From: Leifsonia psychrotolerans
GTDB lineage: Bacteria > Actinomycetota > Actinomycetes > Actinomycetales > Microbacteriaceae
DNA: 64,000 nucleotides
Direction: 5' to 3'
Assembly (NCBI RefSeq): GCF_013410665.1
Contig: NZ_JACCFM010000001.1
Location: 3,224,001-3,288,000 of the forward strand
Below are positions 17,676-26,248 of the stretch, one piece after another. Position 1 is the stretch's first letter, and every line of letters starts with the position of its first letter. Below the pieces are notes generated by a model. That model did no database searches. It had not been told where the DNA came from and saw only the letters and a list, made by a program, of their open reading frames with translations. Both the position numbers and the translations under genes were made by a program.

Positions 17676-17726
17676 CAACGATCCTCCTCAATCAGGTGCG
17701 GTGCTGGGGCGGTGCTGGTGTCACTC

Positions 17727-18797
17727 TCAGTGGTGGGCAAGTTCCCGGGTGAGTGCGACGATGAACGCGTCGATGTCGGCTTCCGTGGTGTCGAAGCCGC
17801 ACATCCAGCGCACCTCGCCCGTGGCCGGGTTCCAGTCGTAGAAGCGGAACGACTCGCGTAAGCGATCGGCAACACCGGCGGGCAGAATGGCGAAGATCGC
17901 GTTGGACTCGGTGGCCTGCGTGAACGACACTCCCTCGATCGCACCCTCGGCAATGCCGGTCTCGAGGGCGCCGCGCAGGCGGTGGGCCATGGCGTTGGCG
18001 TGTGAGGCGTTGCGCAGCCAGAGGTCGCCGTCCAGCAGGGCGATGAACTGGGCCGAGACGAAGCGCATCTTCGACGAGAGTTGCATGTTGAGCTTGCGCA
18101 GGTATTTCAGGCCGGTGGATGCCGCGGGGTTCAGCACCACGATGCACTCGCCGAGCATGAGCCCGTTCTTCGTGCCGCCGAAGCTCAACACGTCGACGCC
18201 GGCGTCGCGCGTGAAGGCGCGCAGCGGTACGCCGAGGGAGGCCGCCGCGTTCGAGATACGGGCGCCGTCCATGTGCAGGGTCATGCCGCGCGCATGAGCG
18301 TGGTCGGCGATGGCGCGCACCTCGTCCGGCGTGTACGCGGTGCCGAGCTCGGTGGTCTGCGTGATCGACACGACGAGCGGCTGGGCGCGGTGCTCATCGC
18401 CCCAGCCCCAGGCTTCCTGGTCGATCAGTTCGGGCGTGAGCTTGCCGTCGGGCGTCTCGATCGGCAGCAGTTTGAGGCCGCCGACGCGTTCGGGGGCGCC
18501 GCCCTCATCGGTGTTGATGTGTGCGGTGGCCGAGCAGATCACTGCGCCCCAGCGGGGCAGCATCGACTGCAGGCCCAGCACGTTCGCGCCGGTGCCGTTG
18601 AAGACCGGGAACGCTTCGACGCCCTCGCCGAAGTGGTGGGCGAAAACCTCCTGCAGGCGGGCCGTGTAGGCATCTTCGCCATAGGCGATCTGGTGGGCGC
18701 CATTGGCGGCCACAATCGCGTCGAGAATCTCGGGATGGATGCCCGAGTAGTTGTCAGAGGCGAAACCGCGGGAGGAAAGGTCGTGGAGTTGGGTCAC
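17727..18797 (-). CDS. Low-specificity L-threonine aldolase (PLP enzyme)
   Basis: 356 residues from GTG 18797, which is preceded by GGGAGG at 8 nt. RGFASDNYSGIHPEIL, FNGTGANVLGL, HINTDEGGAPE, LHMDGARISNAAA (the PLP-binding Asp) and FGGTKNGLMLGE (the Schiff-base Lys) define the family. It cleaves L-threonine or allo-threonine to glycine and acetaldehyde. A longer in-frame version would begin upstream inside a (GTGTCG)7 microsatellite and encode PTPTPT; the ribosome-binding site and family alignment argue against it. Confidence 0.93.
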   Translation of the reverse strand: MTQLHDLSSRGFASDNYSGIHPEILDAIVAANGAHQIAYGEDAYTARLQEVFAHHFGEGVEAFPVFNGTGANVLGLQSMLPRWGAVICSATAHINTDEGGAPERVGGLKLLPIETPDGKLTPELIDQEAWGWGDEHRAQPLVVSITQTTELGTAYTPDEVRAIADHAHARGMTLHMDGARISNAAASLGVPLRAFTRDAGVDVLSFGGTKNGLMLGECIVVLNPAASTGLKYLRKLNMQLSSKMRFVSAQFIALLDGDLWLRNASHANAMAHRLRGALETGIAEGAIEGVSFTQATESNAIFAILPAGVADRLRESFRFYDWNPATGEVRWMCGFDTTEADIDAFIVALTRELAHH

Positions 18798-18829
18798 CCT
18801 TCTATCCTCCCACCGTGGGCGGATGCTGT

Positions 18830-18900
<71 letters not shown>

Positions 18901-18916
18901 TCCGGCATCCGTTTCG

Positions 18917-18975
18917 GTGAGGTCGCGCAAATGACCCTTCCCAACGCACGGGAAGGGTCGTTCGCGCGACCTCAC
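18917..18975. repeat. Palindrome family B, copy 1 (25-bp arms)
   Basis: Arms 18917-18941 and 18951-18975 are inverted repeats with 23 of 25 matches around a 9-bp loop. The arms begin GTGAGGTCGCGC and end GACCCTTCC. A second copy lies at 35779-35837. It is downstream of the ABC permease stop and upstream of the threonine aldolase gene, where it could terminate the ABC operon. No T-run follows. Confidence 0.92.
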
Positions 18976-19031
18976 GGAGTTTTTCAGGGAACGGGCCGCG
19001 GATGCCGGCCGGGCGTGGCCGGGCGTGGCGA

Positions 19032-20186
19032 CTACCCGCGCAGCGCTTCGCGCAGACTCACCCGGGCGCCCATGCGCAGCAGCGAGTTCGAGTAGATGCG
19101 TGAGCCGATCACGATCACGATCGCGGTCGTCGTGATCAGGATGGCGAGCGAGAGCAGCGGCTCCCACCATTCGGCGCTGCCGGTGAAGAGGCGCAGCGGC
19201 ATGCCGACCGGAGCCGAGAACGGCACGTACGACATGATGCCAAGCACCAGGGGGTTGTCGTTGAACAGGATGACCAGAATGTAGGGCAGCATCACGAGCA
19301 TCATCACCGGGGAGGTGACCGAGCCGACGTCTTCCTGACGGGAGACCAGCGAGGCGGTCGCCGCGTAGAGTGCCGCGAGAAGAACGAAGCCGAAGGCGAA
19401 GAAAACCGCGAACCAGGCGATGGAGGGTCCGACGTCGGCCAGGAGCACCCGCTGCCCCGTGACGATCATGCCGATCGAGACGAGTACCCCGATCACGACG
19501 ATCTGCCCGAACGCCATGATGCTGTTGCCGAGGATCTTGCCGGCCAGCAGGGCGCGCACTGGAATCGTCGACATCAGAATCTCGACCACTCGGGTCTGCT
19601 TCTCTTCAACAACGCTCTGCGCGATGATCGAGCCGAACGTCATGGCCGAGACGAAGAAGATCAGACCAAATCCGATGGCGACCAGATAGACCAGAAAACC
19701 GTTCTGGTCGGCGGGCTGAAGCAACTCGACTTCGGGGGTCACGCTCAGCGCTTGAAGCACGTCGCCAGGAGGGGAGTCCAAGGCGATCACCGACACATCG
19801 AGGGCCGACGCGGTGTCGGTCGACGGAACGACTGCCGCCGAGACCGTGCCGTCGCGCACCAGCTTCTTCGCAGCGTCGACACTGTCGACGGCGACCGCTT
19901 CGAGGGTGGGCGACCCGGCCACGACCTCGGCTGCCGTGCCGACCACGGCAACCTTGGGCAGCGTCGGGTTCGCACCGACGATGCCGCCGACCACGACCGA
20001 ACCGACCGAGAGCAGCAGCAGGATTCCGGTGGAAATCAGGAACGCCTTGCTGCGCACTCGGGCGAGAATCTCACGTCCTGCGACAAGTGAGACGCTCTGG
20101 CCGAACGAGGGTGCCGGGTGAGTGCGCCGGATGCCGGTGCGAGGCGCGGTCTCACGCGCGGATTGTGACGCGGTGTCGATGCTCAT
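19032..20186 (-). CDS. ABC-2 type transporter permease (NatB/YhaP-like)
   Basis: 384 residues. An N-terminal helix follows REILARVRSKAFLISTGILL. A large extracytoplasmic loop of about 140 residues comes next, then five to six hydrophobic helices, including IGFGLIFFVSAMTFGSIIAQ with SVVEEKQTRVVEILM between helices, the ABC-2 hallmark. It probably exports a lipophilic compound, drug, peptide or sodium. Its ATG overlaps the stop of the ATPase gene (ATGA), so the pair is translationally coupled. Confidence 0.9.
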   Translation of the reverse strand: MSIDTASQSARETAPRTGIRRTHPAPSFGQSVSLVAGREILARVRSKAFLISTGILLLLSVGSVVVGGIVGANPTLPKVAVVGTAAEVVAGSPTLEAVAVDSVDAAKKLVRDGTVSAAVVPSTDTASALDVSVIALDSPPGDVLQALSVTPEVELLQPADQNGFLVYLVAIGFGLIFFVSAMTFGSIIAQSVVEEKQTRVVEILMSTIPVRALLAGKILGNSIMAFGQIVVIGVLVSIGMIVTGQRVLLADVGPSIAWFAVFFAFGFVLLAALYAATASLVSRQEDVGSVTSPVMMLVMLPYILVILFNDNPLVLGIMSYVPFSAPVGMPLRLFTGSAEWWEPLLSLAILITTTAIVIVIGSRIYSNSLLRMGARVSLREALRG

Positions 20187-21079
20187 CGCACGACCTCCTT
20201 GAAAATTGTGGCGAGCGACGGGCGTTGCGGGCTGAACGAGTGGACCGCGCCGCGGGTGAGGGCCTGGTGCAGAACGTGTTGGCTGGCGGCATCCGTGTCG
20301 GCCTCGAAGACGGCGAAACCGCCGTCGAACTCGATCACGCTGATGCCGGGAACCTCGCGGATCCAGCCGGCGTCGGCGTCGGTGTGAATCTCGAACCGGG
20401 GGGTGCTGAAGCGTTCACGCAACTCGTCGCGGGGGCCGCTGGCGCGGATTTCGCCGGCCGCGATGATGACGAGGTCGTCGCAGAGACGCTCGACGATGTC
20501 GAGTTGGTGCGACGAAAAGAGCACGGGCGCGCCGCCGGCGGCGTAGTCGGTGAGCACGCTCTGCACAACGTCGACAGCCATCGGGTCGAGGCCGGAGAAC
20601 GGCTCGTCGAGCACCAAGAATTCCGGGTCGTGCACGAGGGCCGCGGCGATTTGGGCGCGCTGCTGGTTGCCGAGTGAGAGCGCTTCGACGGCGTCGCCGG
20701 CGCGCTCATCGAGGCCGAGCCGCACGAGCAGATCGGCGGTGTTGCGGCGGGCATCGGCCGGGCTGAGCCCGTGCAGGCGGGCCAGGTAGACCAGCTGTTC
20801 GGCGACTTTCATTTTGGGGTAGAGGCCGCGTTCTTCGGGCATGTAGCCGAACCGGCGGCGGTCGCCGGCGGTGAGCGGAACGCCGTCGAGCACAACCTCG
20901 CCCGACGCGGGGCCGGCATCCGGGGAGAGCACGCCGAGAATGATGCGCATGGTCGTGGTCTTGCCGGCTCCATTGCCGCCGACGAAGCCGGTCATCCGAC
21001 CGTCGCCGACGGTGAAGCTCACGTCGTGCAGCACCTGGCGGCTGCCGTAGTGCTTGTTGACGTTTCTGATCTCGAGCAT
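20183..21079 (-). CDS. ABC transporter ATP-binding protein (exporter type)
   Basis: 298 residues. Walker A GGNGAGKTT is near residue 38, the signature LSLGNQQRAQIAAAL near 140, and Walker B FLVLDEPFSGLD near 160. The C-terminal extension (about 215-298) is typical of ABC-2/NatA ATPases. It partners the downstream permease. A GAAGG motif precedes the ATG. Upstream, between 21080 and 21338, lies a palindrome of family C. Confidence 0.93.
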   Translation of the reverse strand: MLEIRNVNKHYGSRQVLHDVSFTVGDGRMTGFVGGNGAGKTTTMRIILGVLSPDAGPASGEVVLDGVPLTAGDRRRFGYMPEERGLYPKMKVAEQLVYLARLHGLSPADARRNTADLLVRLGLDERAGDAVEALSLGNQQRAQIAAALVHDPEFLVLDEPFSGLDPMAVDVVQSVLTDYAAGGAPVLFSSHQLDIVERLCDDLVIIAAGEIRASGPRDELRERFSTPRFEIHTDADAGWIREVPGISVIEFDGGFAVFEADTDAASQHVLHQALTRGAVHSFSPQRPSLATIFKEVVR

Positions 21080-21228
21080 GGGAACCCCTTCTTCCTGATC
21101 TAGCCAGGCTACAAAACGGGCTGCTGTGAGCGCATCCGTCGCGTGGGGGAACGGAGGGGTGGATGCAGGCGGTGCGGCCCCACAATCTCACCCGCGTGGG
21201 GGAGTTGCGCGTGTCTGGGCGGGCGATC

Positions 21229-21319
21229 CTGTCCCCGGATTCGGTAAACGGCGGCGGATGCCGCGAGTCGCGTCGCGCAGACGCGGCGTGTCGCGCGGTT
21301 AACCGAATCCGGGCACAAG
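21229..21319. repeat. Palindrome family C, copy 1 (about 90-bp element)
   Basis: Arms 21229-21249 and 21299-21319 match at 18 of 21 positions as inverted repeats; the core is CCGGATTCGG. The loop of about 49 bp, read on the minus strand, contains GCGCGACACGCCGCGTC, almost identical to the loop of copy 2 at 56264-56355. It lies between divergent genes. Confidence 0.88.
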
Positions 21320-21338
21320 CGTAGGAGGGGGCAGTAAG

Positions 21339-22526
21339 TTGGAGCGCATGCGGGAAGGCGATCACAGGGGGAACGATGAGTCGGATGTCGACCAGCAGTC
21401 AGGTAAGACGCCAATCAGGACGCCGGAGTTGACGCCGGAGCCGGAAGCCGCCGCTGCGCCCGCCCGGGGGGAGGTCGGGGTTCCTCCCGGCGTGACGTCG
21501 CCTCGGCCGGGGTACGGGCCGTCCGGGACTGTGCATCGCGACACGCTCGAGTTGCCCGTCGAATTGCCCGTCGAATTGCCCGTCGAATTGCCCGTCGAGC
21601 CGCCCGTCGAGTCGAGTGGGGTGCAGCACGCCGGCACGGTGAGGTCGGTGGAGCGTCAGGCGAAGCGGCCGGAAGGTGCGCTTCGCACCGCGGGGCTGGT
21701 GCTCGTGATGCTGAGCATCGTGCCGTTCCTGCTGCTCATCCTGGTGGTCATTTCGGTCAGGTCGGACGCGGTGAGGGACCTGTTCTTGGTGCCGCTCGTG
21801 CTTGCCGGGCTCGTCCCGCTCGTGGCGCTCGTGCTGATCCTCGTCGCCTCCGTTCTCAGACATCGGGCGGGCGTGACGATGGACGTTCCCATCGGCGCGG
21901 TGGTGGTTGCCCTGATTTTTCTTCTGGCCTCGGTGGGAGCGGGGGCGTTTCTGGTCGTGTTCTCCTCCGGCGAAGGGGGGCTTCGTGACGAAGCGCCCCT
22001 GACATCCGAATCACAGAACATCGATTCCGGCCGACCGGCCGAGGACCAGGCGCTGGCCCTGGGGACGCCCGGCTCCAGCCCGACCGAAGCCGAGCTGCGC
22101 AGCGGGATGCAGGACCTGGTCAACCTGGCCGTCGAGGCCGCGGGTCCGATGGTGCGCTGGATCGATCTGCCGCCCGGGAAGGCGCCCGCTGTCACACCGA
22201 ACGGAGTCCTGGTTCCCGCACTGGTGGTAGTGCCCTGTCTCGAGACGGGAGTGTCGTATCTGATCCCGCCGACGACATTTTCGACCGGAACCATCACCGA
22301 CATGAGCACCGACGAGAACGACCGTGAGGTGACAGGCAACAATGTGGCCGCGGCCGAGCGCATCGTGGCGGCGTGGGAGCGCCTGGGCTACCAGGACGAC
22401 AGCGGCCTGGGCGGCAACATCGCGCTCGCCGGTCCGACCGGCGCTCCGGCGGTCTCTCTGCACGTGGACTACAGCTTCGGCATCGTCACTCTGACGGGGG
22501 AGAGCCGTTGCGTCGTCGCTGACTGA
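21339..22526 (+). CDS. Hypothetical membrane protein with a Pro-Val-Glu-Leu repeat
   Basis: 395 residues from TTG 21339 (GGAGGGGG upstream) or ATG 21348. The N-terminal 120 residues are low complexity and contain four to five copies of a PVEL tetrad encoded by 12-bp repeats. Three strongly hydrophobic helices follow (about 118-140, 147-172, 180-205). A predicted extracytoplasmic domain of about 180 residues ends with two cysteines (VVVPCLETGVSYL and GESRCVVAD) that could form a disulphide. I recognise no family. It is convergent with the AAA+ gene across a short hairpin. Confidence 0.75.
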   Translation: MERMREGDHRGNDESDVDQQSGKTPIRTPELTPEPEAAAAPARGEVGVPPGVTSPRPGYGPSGTVHRDTLELPVELPVELPVELPVEPPVESSGVQHAGTVRSVERQAKRPEGALRTAGLVLVMLSIVPFLLLILVVISVRSDAVRDLFLVPLVLAGLVPLVALVLILVASVLRHRAGVTMDVPIGAVVVALIFLLASVGAGAFLVVFSSGEGGLRDEAPLTSESQNIDSGRPAEDQALALGTPGSSPTEAELRSGMQDLVNLAVEAAGPMVRWIDLPPGKAPAVTPNGVLVPALVVVPCLETGVSYLIPPTTFSTGTITDMSTDENDREVTGNNVAAAERIVAAWERLGYQDDSGLGGNIALAGPTGAPAVSLHVDYSFGIVTLTGESRCVVAD

Positions 22527-22547
22527 CCGGCGCACATGTCGAGCGGT

Positions 22548-22568
22548 AGGTGGGCGCGAAGCGCCTAC
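22548..22568. terminator. Hairpin between convergent genes
   Basis: GGTGGGCGC, loop GAA, GCGCCTACC: a 9-bp stem with one wobble between the ends of the membrane-protein and AAA+ genes. It overlaps the AAA+ stop and has no T-run. Likely a bidirectional terminator. Confidence 0.45.
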
Positions 22569-24097
22569 CCGTCGAGGCGGCCGGTCGGATCCGGGTCGGA
22601 CTGATCGGCCCGGTCAGCGGGATCGGGCGCCGGATGATGACCGAGGAGTCGGCGGGTGAGATGCTCCCGGCTCGACAGCAACGAGCCGAGCGCCTCGGCG
22701 AGATCGGCATCCGTCGGCTCGCGACCGGCTTCGGCCCCGAGGAGCACCGTGCGCCGCATGAGCTCCTTGGCGAAGGAACCGGTGACCCCCTCGGCCTGGC
22801 GGGCGGCGACGGCGACGGCAGCGGGCGACAGGGGCAGCCCCGCTGCATAGAGGGCGAACAGGCGCTCCCGGGTCGCCGTATCGGGGATGGGAATCTCGAC
22901 GGCGAGGTCGACGCGGCCGGGGCGGTCGGCCAGCGCGCGTTCCAGCACGTCGACTCGGTTCGTGGTGAGCACGAAGGCGACATCCGCATCGCCGTCGAGA
23001 CCGTCGAGCGCGTCGAGCATCGCGAACAGCAGCGGTTGCGGCATGCTGCTCAGGTCACGATCTCCGGCGATCAGGTCGACGTCTTCGAGCACCACGATGG
23101 CCGGCTGCATGGCGCGGGCGAGCTCGGCGGCCTGGGTGATGAATTGGATGCTGTTGCCGGTCAGCACGACGGCCGTTGTGCCAGCGGTAACGCTGAGCAG
23201 ATGCCGAACGGTCAGTGTTTTGCCCGATCCCGGCGGCCCATAGAGCAGAACGCCGCGCTTCAGGTGCTGGCCGGCTTTGCGCAGGGCGTCCCGGTGTTCG
23301 CCGATGCCGACCACATGTCGCACCACGGCGTCGAGGGTTCCGGGGGCCAGGATCACGTCGGCGGCCGAGACCTGCGGGCGCGGGAGAAAATCGGCGCCGG
23401 CGGCCCCGTAGCCGTATTCGTTGCCGCTGAAGGTGAGTACGTGCCCGCGCAGAACGCTGCGCAGAAGCATCAGACGCCGTAACTCGGTGAGGAGGAGCGC
23501 CGAGCCAGCGGGATCCGTGGCGAGGATCTCGAGTCGGGCCGTGTTGCGGCCGAACTCGGGCTTCGGGCCGCGCTGCAGCACGGCGATCGGTTGCCCGCCG
23601 ATGGTGAAAAGGCGCAACCCAAACGACACGACACGACGTTCGGAATCGGGCCCGGTCGCGCTCGTGACATAGTCGACCGGCCCCGGGGCGTACTGAAAGA
23701 ACGGGTTGCTGAGCAGCTCCGGAAACGAGGAGCTTTCACGCTGCTGGCCGCCGGTGACGCCAATCAGGTGGGCGAGGTCCAGGTCCGAACCGGATGTCGC
23801 GGCTAGCTCGTCGAGGGCGATATCGGCGTCGATGAGGCGGTGCGGCGGCACGTCCTCGGTGACGAGCGGCAGGGTGGCCACGTCCGCCGCCAGGTGGGCC
23901 TGAACGACCTCGCCCAGCGGGGTGCGCATGACCGTAACCGGCCGAGGGGCGTTGATCAGCTCATCCATGAACCGGCGAAACGTCTCGATGAATGCGGCGT
24001 TCGCGTCGGGGCTTGCGTCGGGGCTTGCGTCGGGGCTCGCGTCGGGGCTCGCGTCGGTCTCCCGATCGGTGTTCTGGCCGGTGTGCTGATCGTCCAT
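22565..24097 (-). CDS. AAA+ ATPase of the CDC48/FtsH-like classic clade
   Basis: 510 residues from ATG 24097. An N-terminal low-complexity run of four DASP units (12-bp DNA repeats) precedes an unrecognised domain of about 230 residues. The ATPase core has Walker A GPPGSGKT near 300, Walker B IVVLEDVDL near 350, sensor-1 LTTNR, and the RPGRVD arginine-finger box. No protease or membrane segment is visible. The core resembles proteasome-activating or spastin-like ATPases that remodel proteins. Substrate unknown. An aldose epimerase gene lies just upstream on the same strand. Confidence 0.85.
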   Translation of the reverse strand: MDDQHTGQNTDRETDASPDASPDASPDASPDANAAFIETFRRFMDELINAPRPVTVMRTPLGEVVQAHLAADVATLPLVTEDVPPHRLIDADIALDELAATSGSDLDLAHLIGVTGGQQRESSSFPELLSNPFFQYAPGPVDYVTSATGPDSERRVVSFGLRLFTIGGQPIAVLQRGPKPEFGRNTARLEILATDPAGSALLLTELRRLMLLRSVLRGHVLTFSGNEYGYGAAGADFLPRPQVSAADVILAPGTLDAVVRHVVGIGEHRDALRKAGQHLKRGVLLYGPPGSGKTLTVRHLLSVTAGTTAVVLTGNSIQFITQAAELARAMQPAIVVLEDVDLIAGDRDLSSMPQPLLFAMLDALDGLDGDADVAFVLTTNRVDVLERALADRPGRVDLAVEIPIPDTATRERLFALYAAGLPLSPAAVAVAARQAEGVTGSFAKELMRRTVLLGAEAGREPTDADLAEALGSLLSSREHLTRRLLGHHPAPDPADRADQSDPDPTGRLDG

Positions 24098-24126
24098 TGC
24101 AGCCCCCACGTCGTCGTAGGGTCATG

Positions 24127-25050
24127 CTACAGCGCGGCGATGCTCCAGCCCACCGAGGCCAGCTGGCCCGGGTTCAGCATGATCAGGTCGGTGCCCGAGT
24201 TGAACGCGTCGGGCGGGCAGGTCATCGGTTCGACGGCCAGGCCGCGACGGCTGGCCTTGCGTGTCGGCTGATCGGCCGTGTGCACCTGCACCCATGTGCA
24301 GCCGGTGCTCCAGCTCATCGAGACGCCGGTTCCCGACGGAGCCGTCAGGCGCACCTCGGCTGTGCCCTCCCCGTCGCGGGTCAGCTCGGTGAACGCGTGG
24401 TCGATGAACGTCTCGCCGATCACGCGCGGCGTGCGAAAGTCGAGCGCCCCGTCGGCCTCGGTGGCGACATCCGTCAGGCTGATCGGAATCAGTCGATCCT
24501 CGGTCACGAGGAGCACCTGTGCGGCGGGAAGGGTCAACGTCCAGTCGTCGACGCGGCCCTCGCCGGCGATGAGGTACGGATGCGGGCCGGCACCATACGG
24601 TGCAGGCACGTTGCCTGTGTTGCGAGCCATCACGGTCTGGCGCAGGCCCTCGGCGCTGAGTGTGAAGATCACGCGCAACTGCAGGCGGAATGGGTAGCCG
24701 GTCTGCGGCTCGATGGTCGCGGCGAGTGTGACGCTGTCGGCCGACTCTTCGAGGGGGATGAAGTCGAGCCAGCTCGCCAGGCCGTGCAGGGCGTGGCCGC
24801 GCTCGGGTTCGCTGAGGCTGAGCTGGTGGGTGACGCCGTCAACCGTGTAGCGCCCGTCGACGACCCGGTTCGGCCAGGGGGCGAGCGTCGCGCCGCGGAA
24901 TGCCGGGCGCACCTCGTCGGCGTCGAACGGCACGACCAGGTCGCGGCCCTGGTGCGTGAGGCTGCGCAAGGTCGCGCCCACGCTGGCGATGCGGGCGGTG
25001 TAATCGCCGAAAACGAGCTCGAACTGGGTGCCGGAGAGCGGAGTGGTCAT
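24127..25050 (-). CDS. Aldose 1-epimerase family protein
   Basis: 307 residues. NRVVDGRYTVDG, GHALHGLA (catalytic His), PYGAGPHPYL (second His) and the C-terminal GLAVEPMTCPPDAFN (catalytic Glu region) match the actinobacterial GalM-like group. It interconverts alpha and beta anomers of hexoses. Its stop lies about 30 bp before the AAA+ gene on the same strand, so the two may share a transcript, although no functional link is obvious. Confidence 0.92.
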   Translation of the reverse strand: MTTPLSGTQFELVFGDYTARIASVGATLRSLTHQGRDLVVPFDADEVRPAFRGATLAPWPNRVVDGRYTVDGVTHQLSLSEPERGHALHGLASWLDFIPLEESADSVTLAATIEPQTGYPFRLQLRVIFTLSAEGLRQTVMARNTGNVPAPYGAGPHPYLIAGEGRVDDWTLTLPAAQVLLVTEDRLIPISLTDVATEADGALDFRTPRVIGETFIDHAFTELTRDGEGTAEVRLTAPSGTGVSMSWSTGCTWVQVHTADQPTRKASRRGLAVEPMTCPPDAFNSGTDLIMLNPGQLASVGWSIAAL

Positions 25051-25108
25051 CCCTCAATTCTGCCCGTGATTTCGGTGTGCCGAGTTCACGGCCGGCGGGC
25101 GGGTCGCC

Positions 25109-25339
25109 TCACCGCTCCGGAGGGCTGCGCACCAGCAGCTCGCCGACCTCGCACTCGAGCACATCGCAGATCGCGACGAGCGTTGAGAAACGGATGGCGC
25201 GGGCCCGGTCGTTCTTCAAAATGGAGAGGTTCACGATGCTCATGCCCACGCGCTCGCCGAGCTCGGTGAGCGTCATCGATCGCGCGGCGAGCAGTTCGTC
25301 GAGACGACAGTGCACGCCGGTGGGACCGTCGTCGCCCAC
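25109..25339 (-). CDS. Small XRE-family DNA-binding protein (YozG-like)
   Basis: 76 residues, almost all one helix-turn-helix: LDELLAARSMTLTELGERVG, then MSIVNLSILKNDRARAIRFS. This type is regularly encoded beside DUF2975 membrane proteins. Its start overlaps the stop of the upstream DUF2975 gene at 25339, indicating coupling. It probably regulates its own operon through the AT-rich palindromic region at 25974-26004 (inference). Confidence 0.88.
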   Translation of the reverse strand: MGDDGPTGVHCRLDELLAARSMTLTELGERVGMSIVNLSILKNDRARAIRFSTLVAICDVLECEVGELLVRSPPER

Positions 25340-25965
25340 TAGACGAGTCCGTCGGTGTCGCGCTGCAGACGCTGGCCGAATTCGAAGGCCGCGGCGATGA
25401 CGCCCAAGCCGATCCCGGCGACGAGCGGGAACAAGGTGCCCGTGCCGGCGAACGGAAAGACGCTGCCGATTGGGTCGGGGTTGAGTTCACTGGCGATCAT
25501 GAACTGTCCGGCCACGCTCAGCCCCTGCCCGAGAACGCCGCCGGCCAGCAGCGTGATGCTCGCCGTGGCGAGCAGCCAGGTCGCCAGGCGCGAGAACGGT
25601 CGTCCGCGCCACAGACTCACGCAGAGGAACACGACGGCCGCCGCGAGCGTGGCGTACATGAGGCCAGTGGCCAGGATGCCGCTGCCGAGCAGCACTCGGG
25701 CCGCGACAGACACCCCGGTCAACGTGACGTCGGCGGTGGCGAAGGTGCCCGTAACGAGGGCGGCGCTGCCGTTGGCCGCATCCGCCGGAACCGTGGCGAC
25801 CGTGCTGAGTGTGGCCTGAATCTCGGTGTTGAACAGTGCCGCAATCGTCTGGCTGAGCGCTCCGATGAACGCCAGCACGCCGAAAATCGCCGCGACGGCA
25901 GCGCAAAAGGCGAGCGACAGGCGCTCGGACCGGCGCAGGCCGTTCGTACGGGTGGAGATTCGCAT
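25339..25965 (-). CDS. DUF2975-like four-helix membrane protein
   Basis: 208 residues from ATG 25965, preceded by AGGA; an ATG at 25971 is an alternative. Four hydrophobic segments lie at about 18-45, 85-112, 128-150 and 172-195, with SLWRGRPFSRLATW between helices 2 and 3, typical of DUF2975 proteins. It forms a two-gene unit with the XRE regulator. Such pairs resemble those linked to membrane stress or cell-state changes in Gram-positives, but the function is unknown. Confidence 0.78.
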   Translation of the reverse strand: MRISTRTNGLRRSERLSLAFCAAVAAIFGVLAFIGALSQTIAALFNTEIQATLSTVATVPADAANGSAALVTGTFATADVTLTGVSVAARVLLGSGILATGLMYATLAAAVVFLCVSLWRGRPFSRLATWLLATASITLLAGGVLGQGLSVAGQFMIASELNPDPIGSVFPFAGTGTLFPLVAGIGLGVIAAAFEFGQRLQRDTDGLV

Positions 25966-25973
25966 GAGCATCC

Positions 25974-26004
25974 TAACGATTATCGATAATAACGATTGTC
26001 GTTA
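25974..26004. promoter_or_regulatory. AT-rich palindromic control region of the DUF2975-XRE operon
   Basis: TAACGA and TCGTTA at the two ends flank a perfect central TTATCGATAA (25980-25989), with an extra AACGAT copy at 25991. It is immediately upstream of the operon and far more AT-rich than its surroundings. Likely a promoter/operator for the XRE protein. Confidence 0.5.
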
Positions 26005-26049
26005 AACATAGGGTGGGCGGATGCGACTGTCAACCTGGGCGCCGGTGTC

Positions 26050-26232
26050 GGTCGCGTGGTCGAGTCCGTGCGTCGGGTCTCGACAGGCTCGACCAACGAA
26101 CCGTTGGTCGAGCCAGACCACGTGGGCCGCCCTGAGATTCGACCATCGTCTGATGTTGCCGGGCTCGATCGACGCACCGTTGGTCGAGCCCGTCGAGACC
26201 TCGTGGGCCGCCCTGAGATTCGACCATCGAGT
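26050..26232. repeat. GTCGAGA-type repeats with a duplicated 28-bp spacer
   Basis: GGTCTCGACAGGCTCGACCA is followed by inverted CCGTTGGTCGAGC. Then GTGGGCCGCCCTGAGATTCG plus CACCATCG-like bases occurs twice (about 26119 and 26205). It fills most of the gap between the DUF2975 operon and the end of the response-regulator gene. Confidence 0.85.
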
Positions 26233-26248
26233 GATCATCGCTAGAAAT

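Noticed and set aside
23992..25269. 425-codon plus-strand frame
   Set aside because: Antisense to the aldose epimerase, the XRE gene and the start of the AAA+ gene. Arg/Gly-rich and without family motifs.
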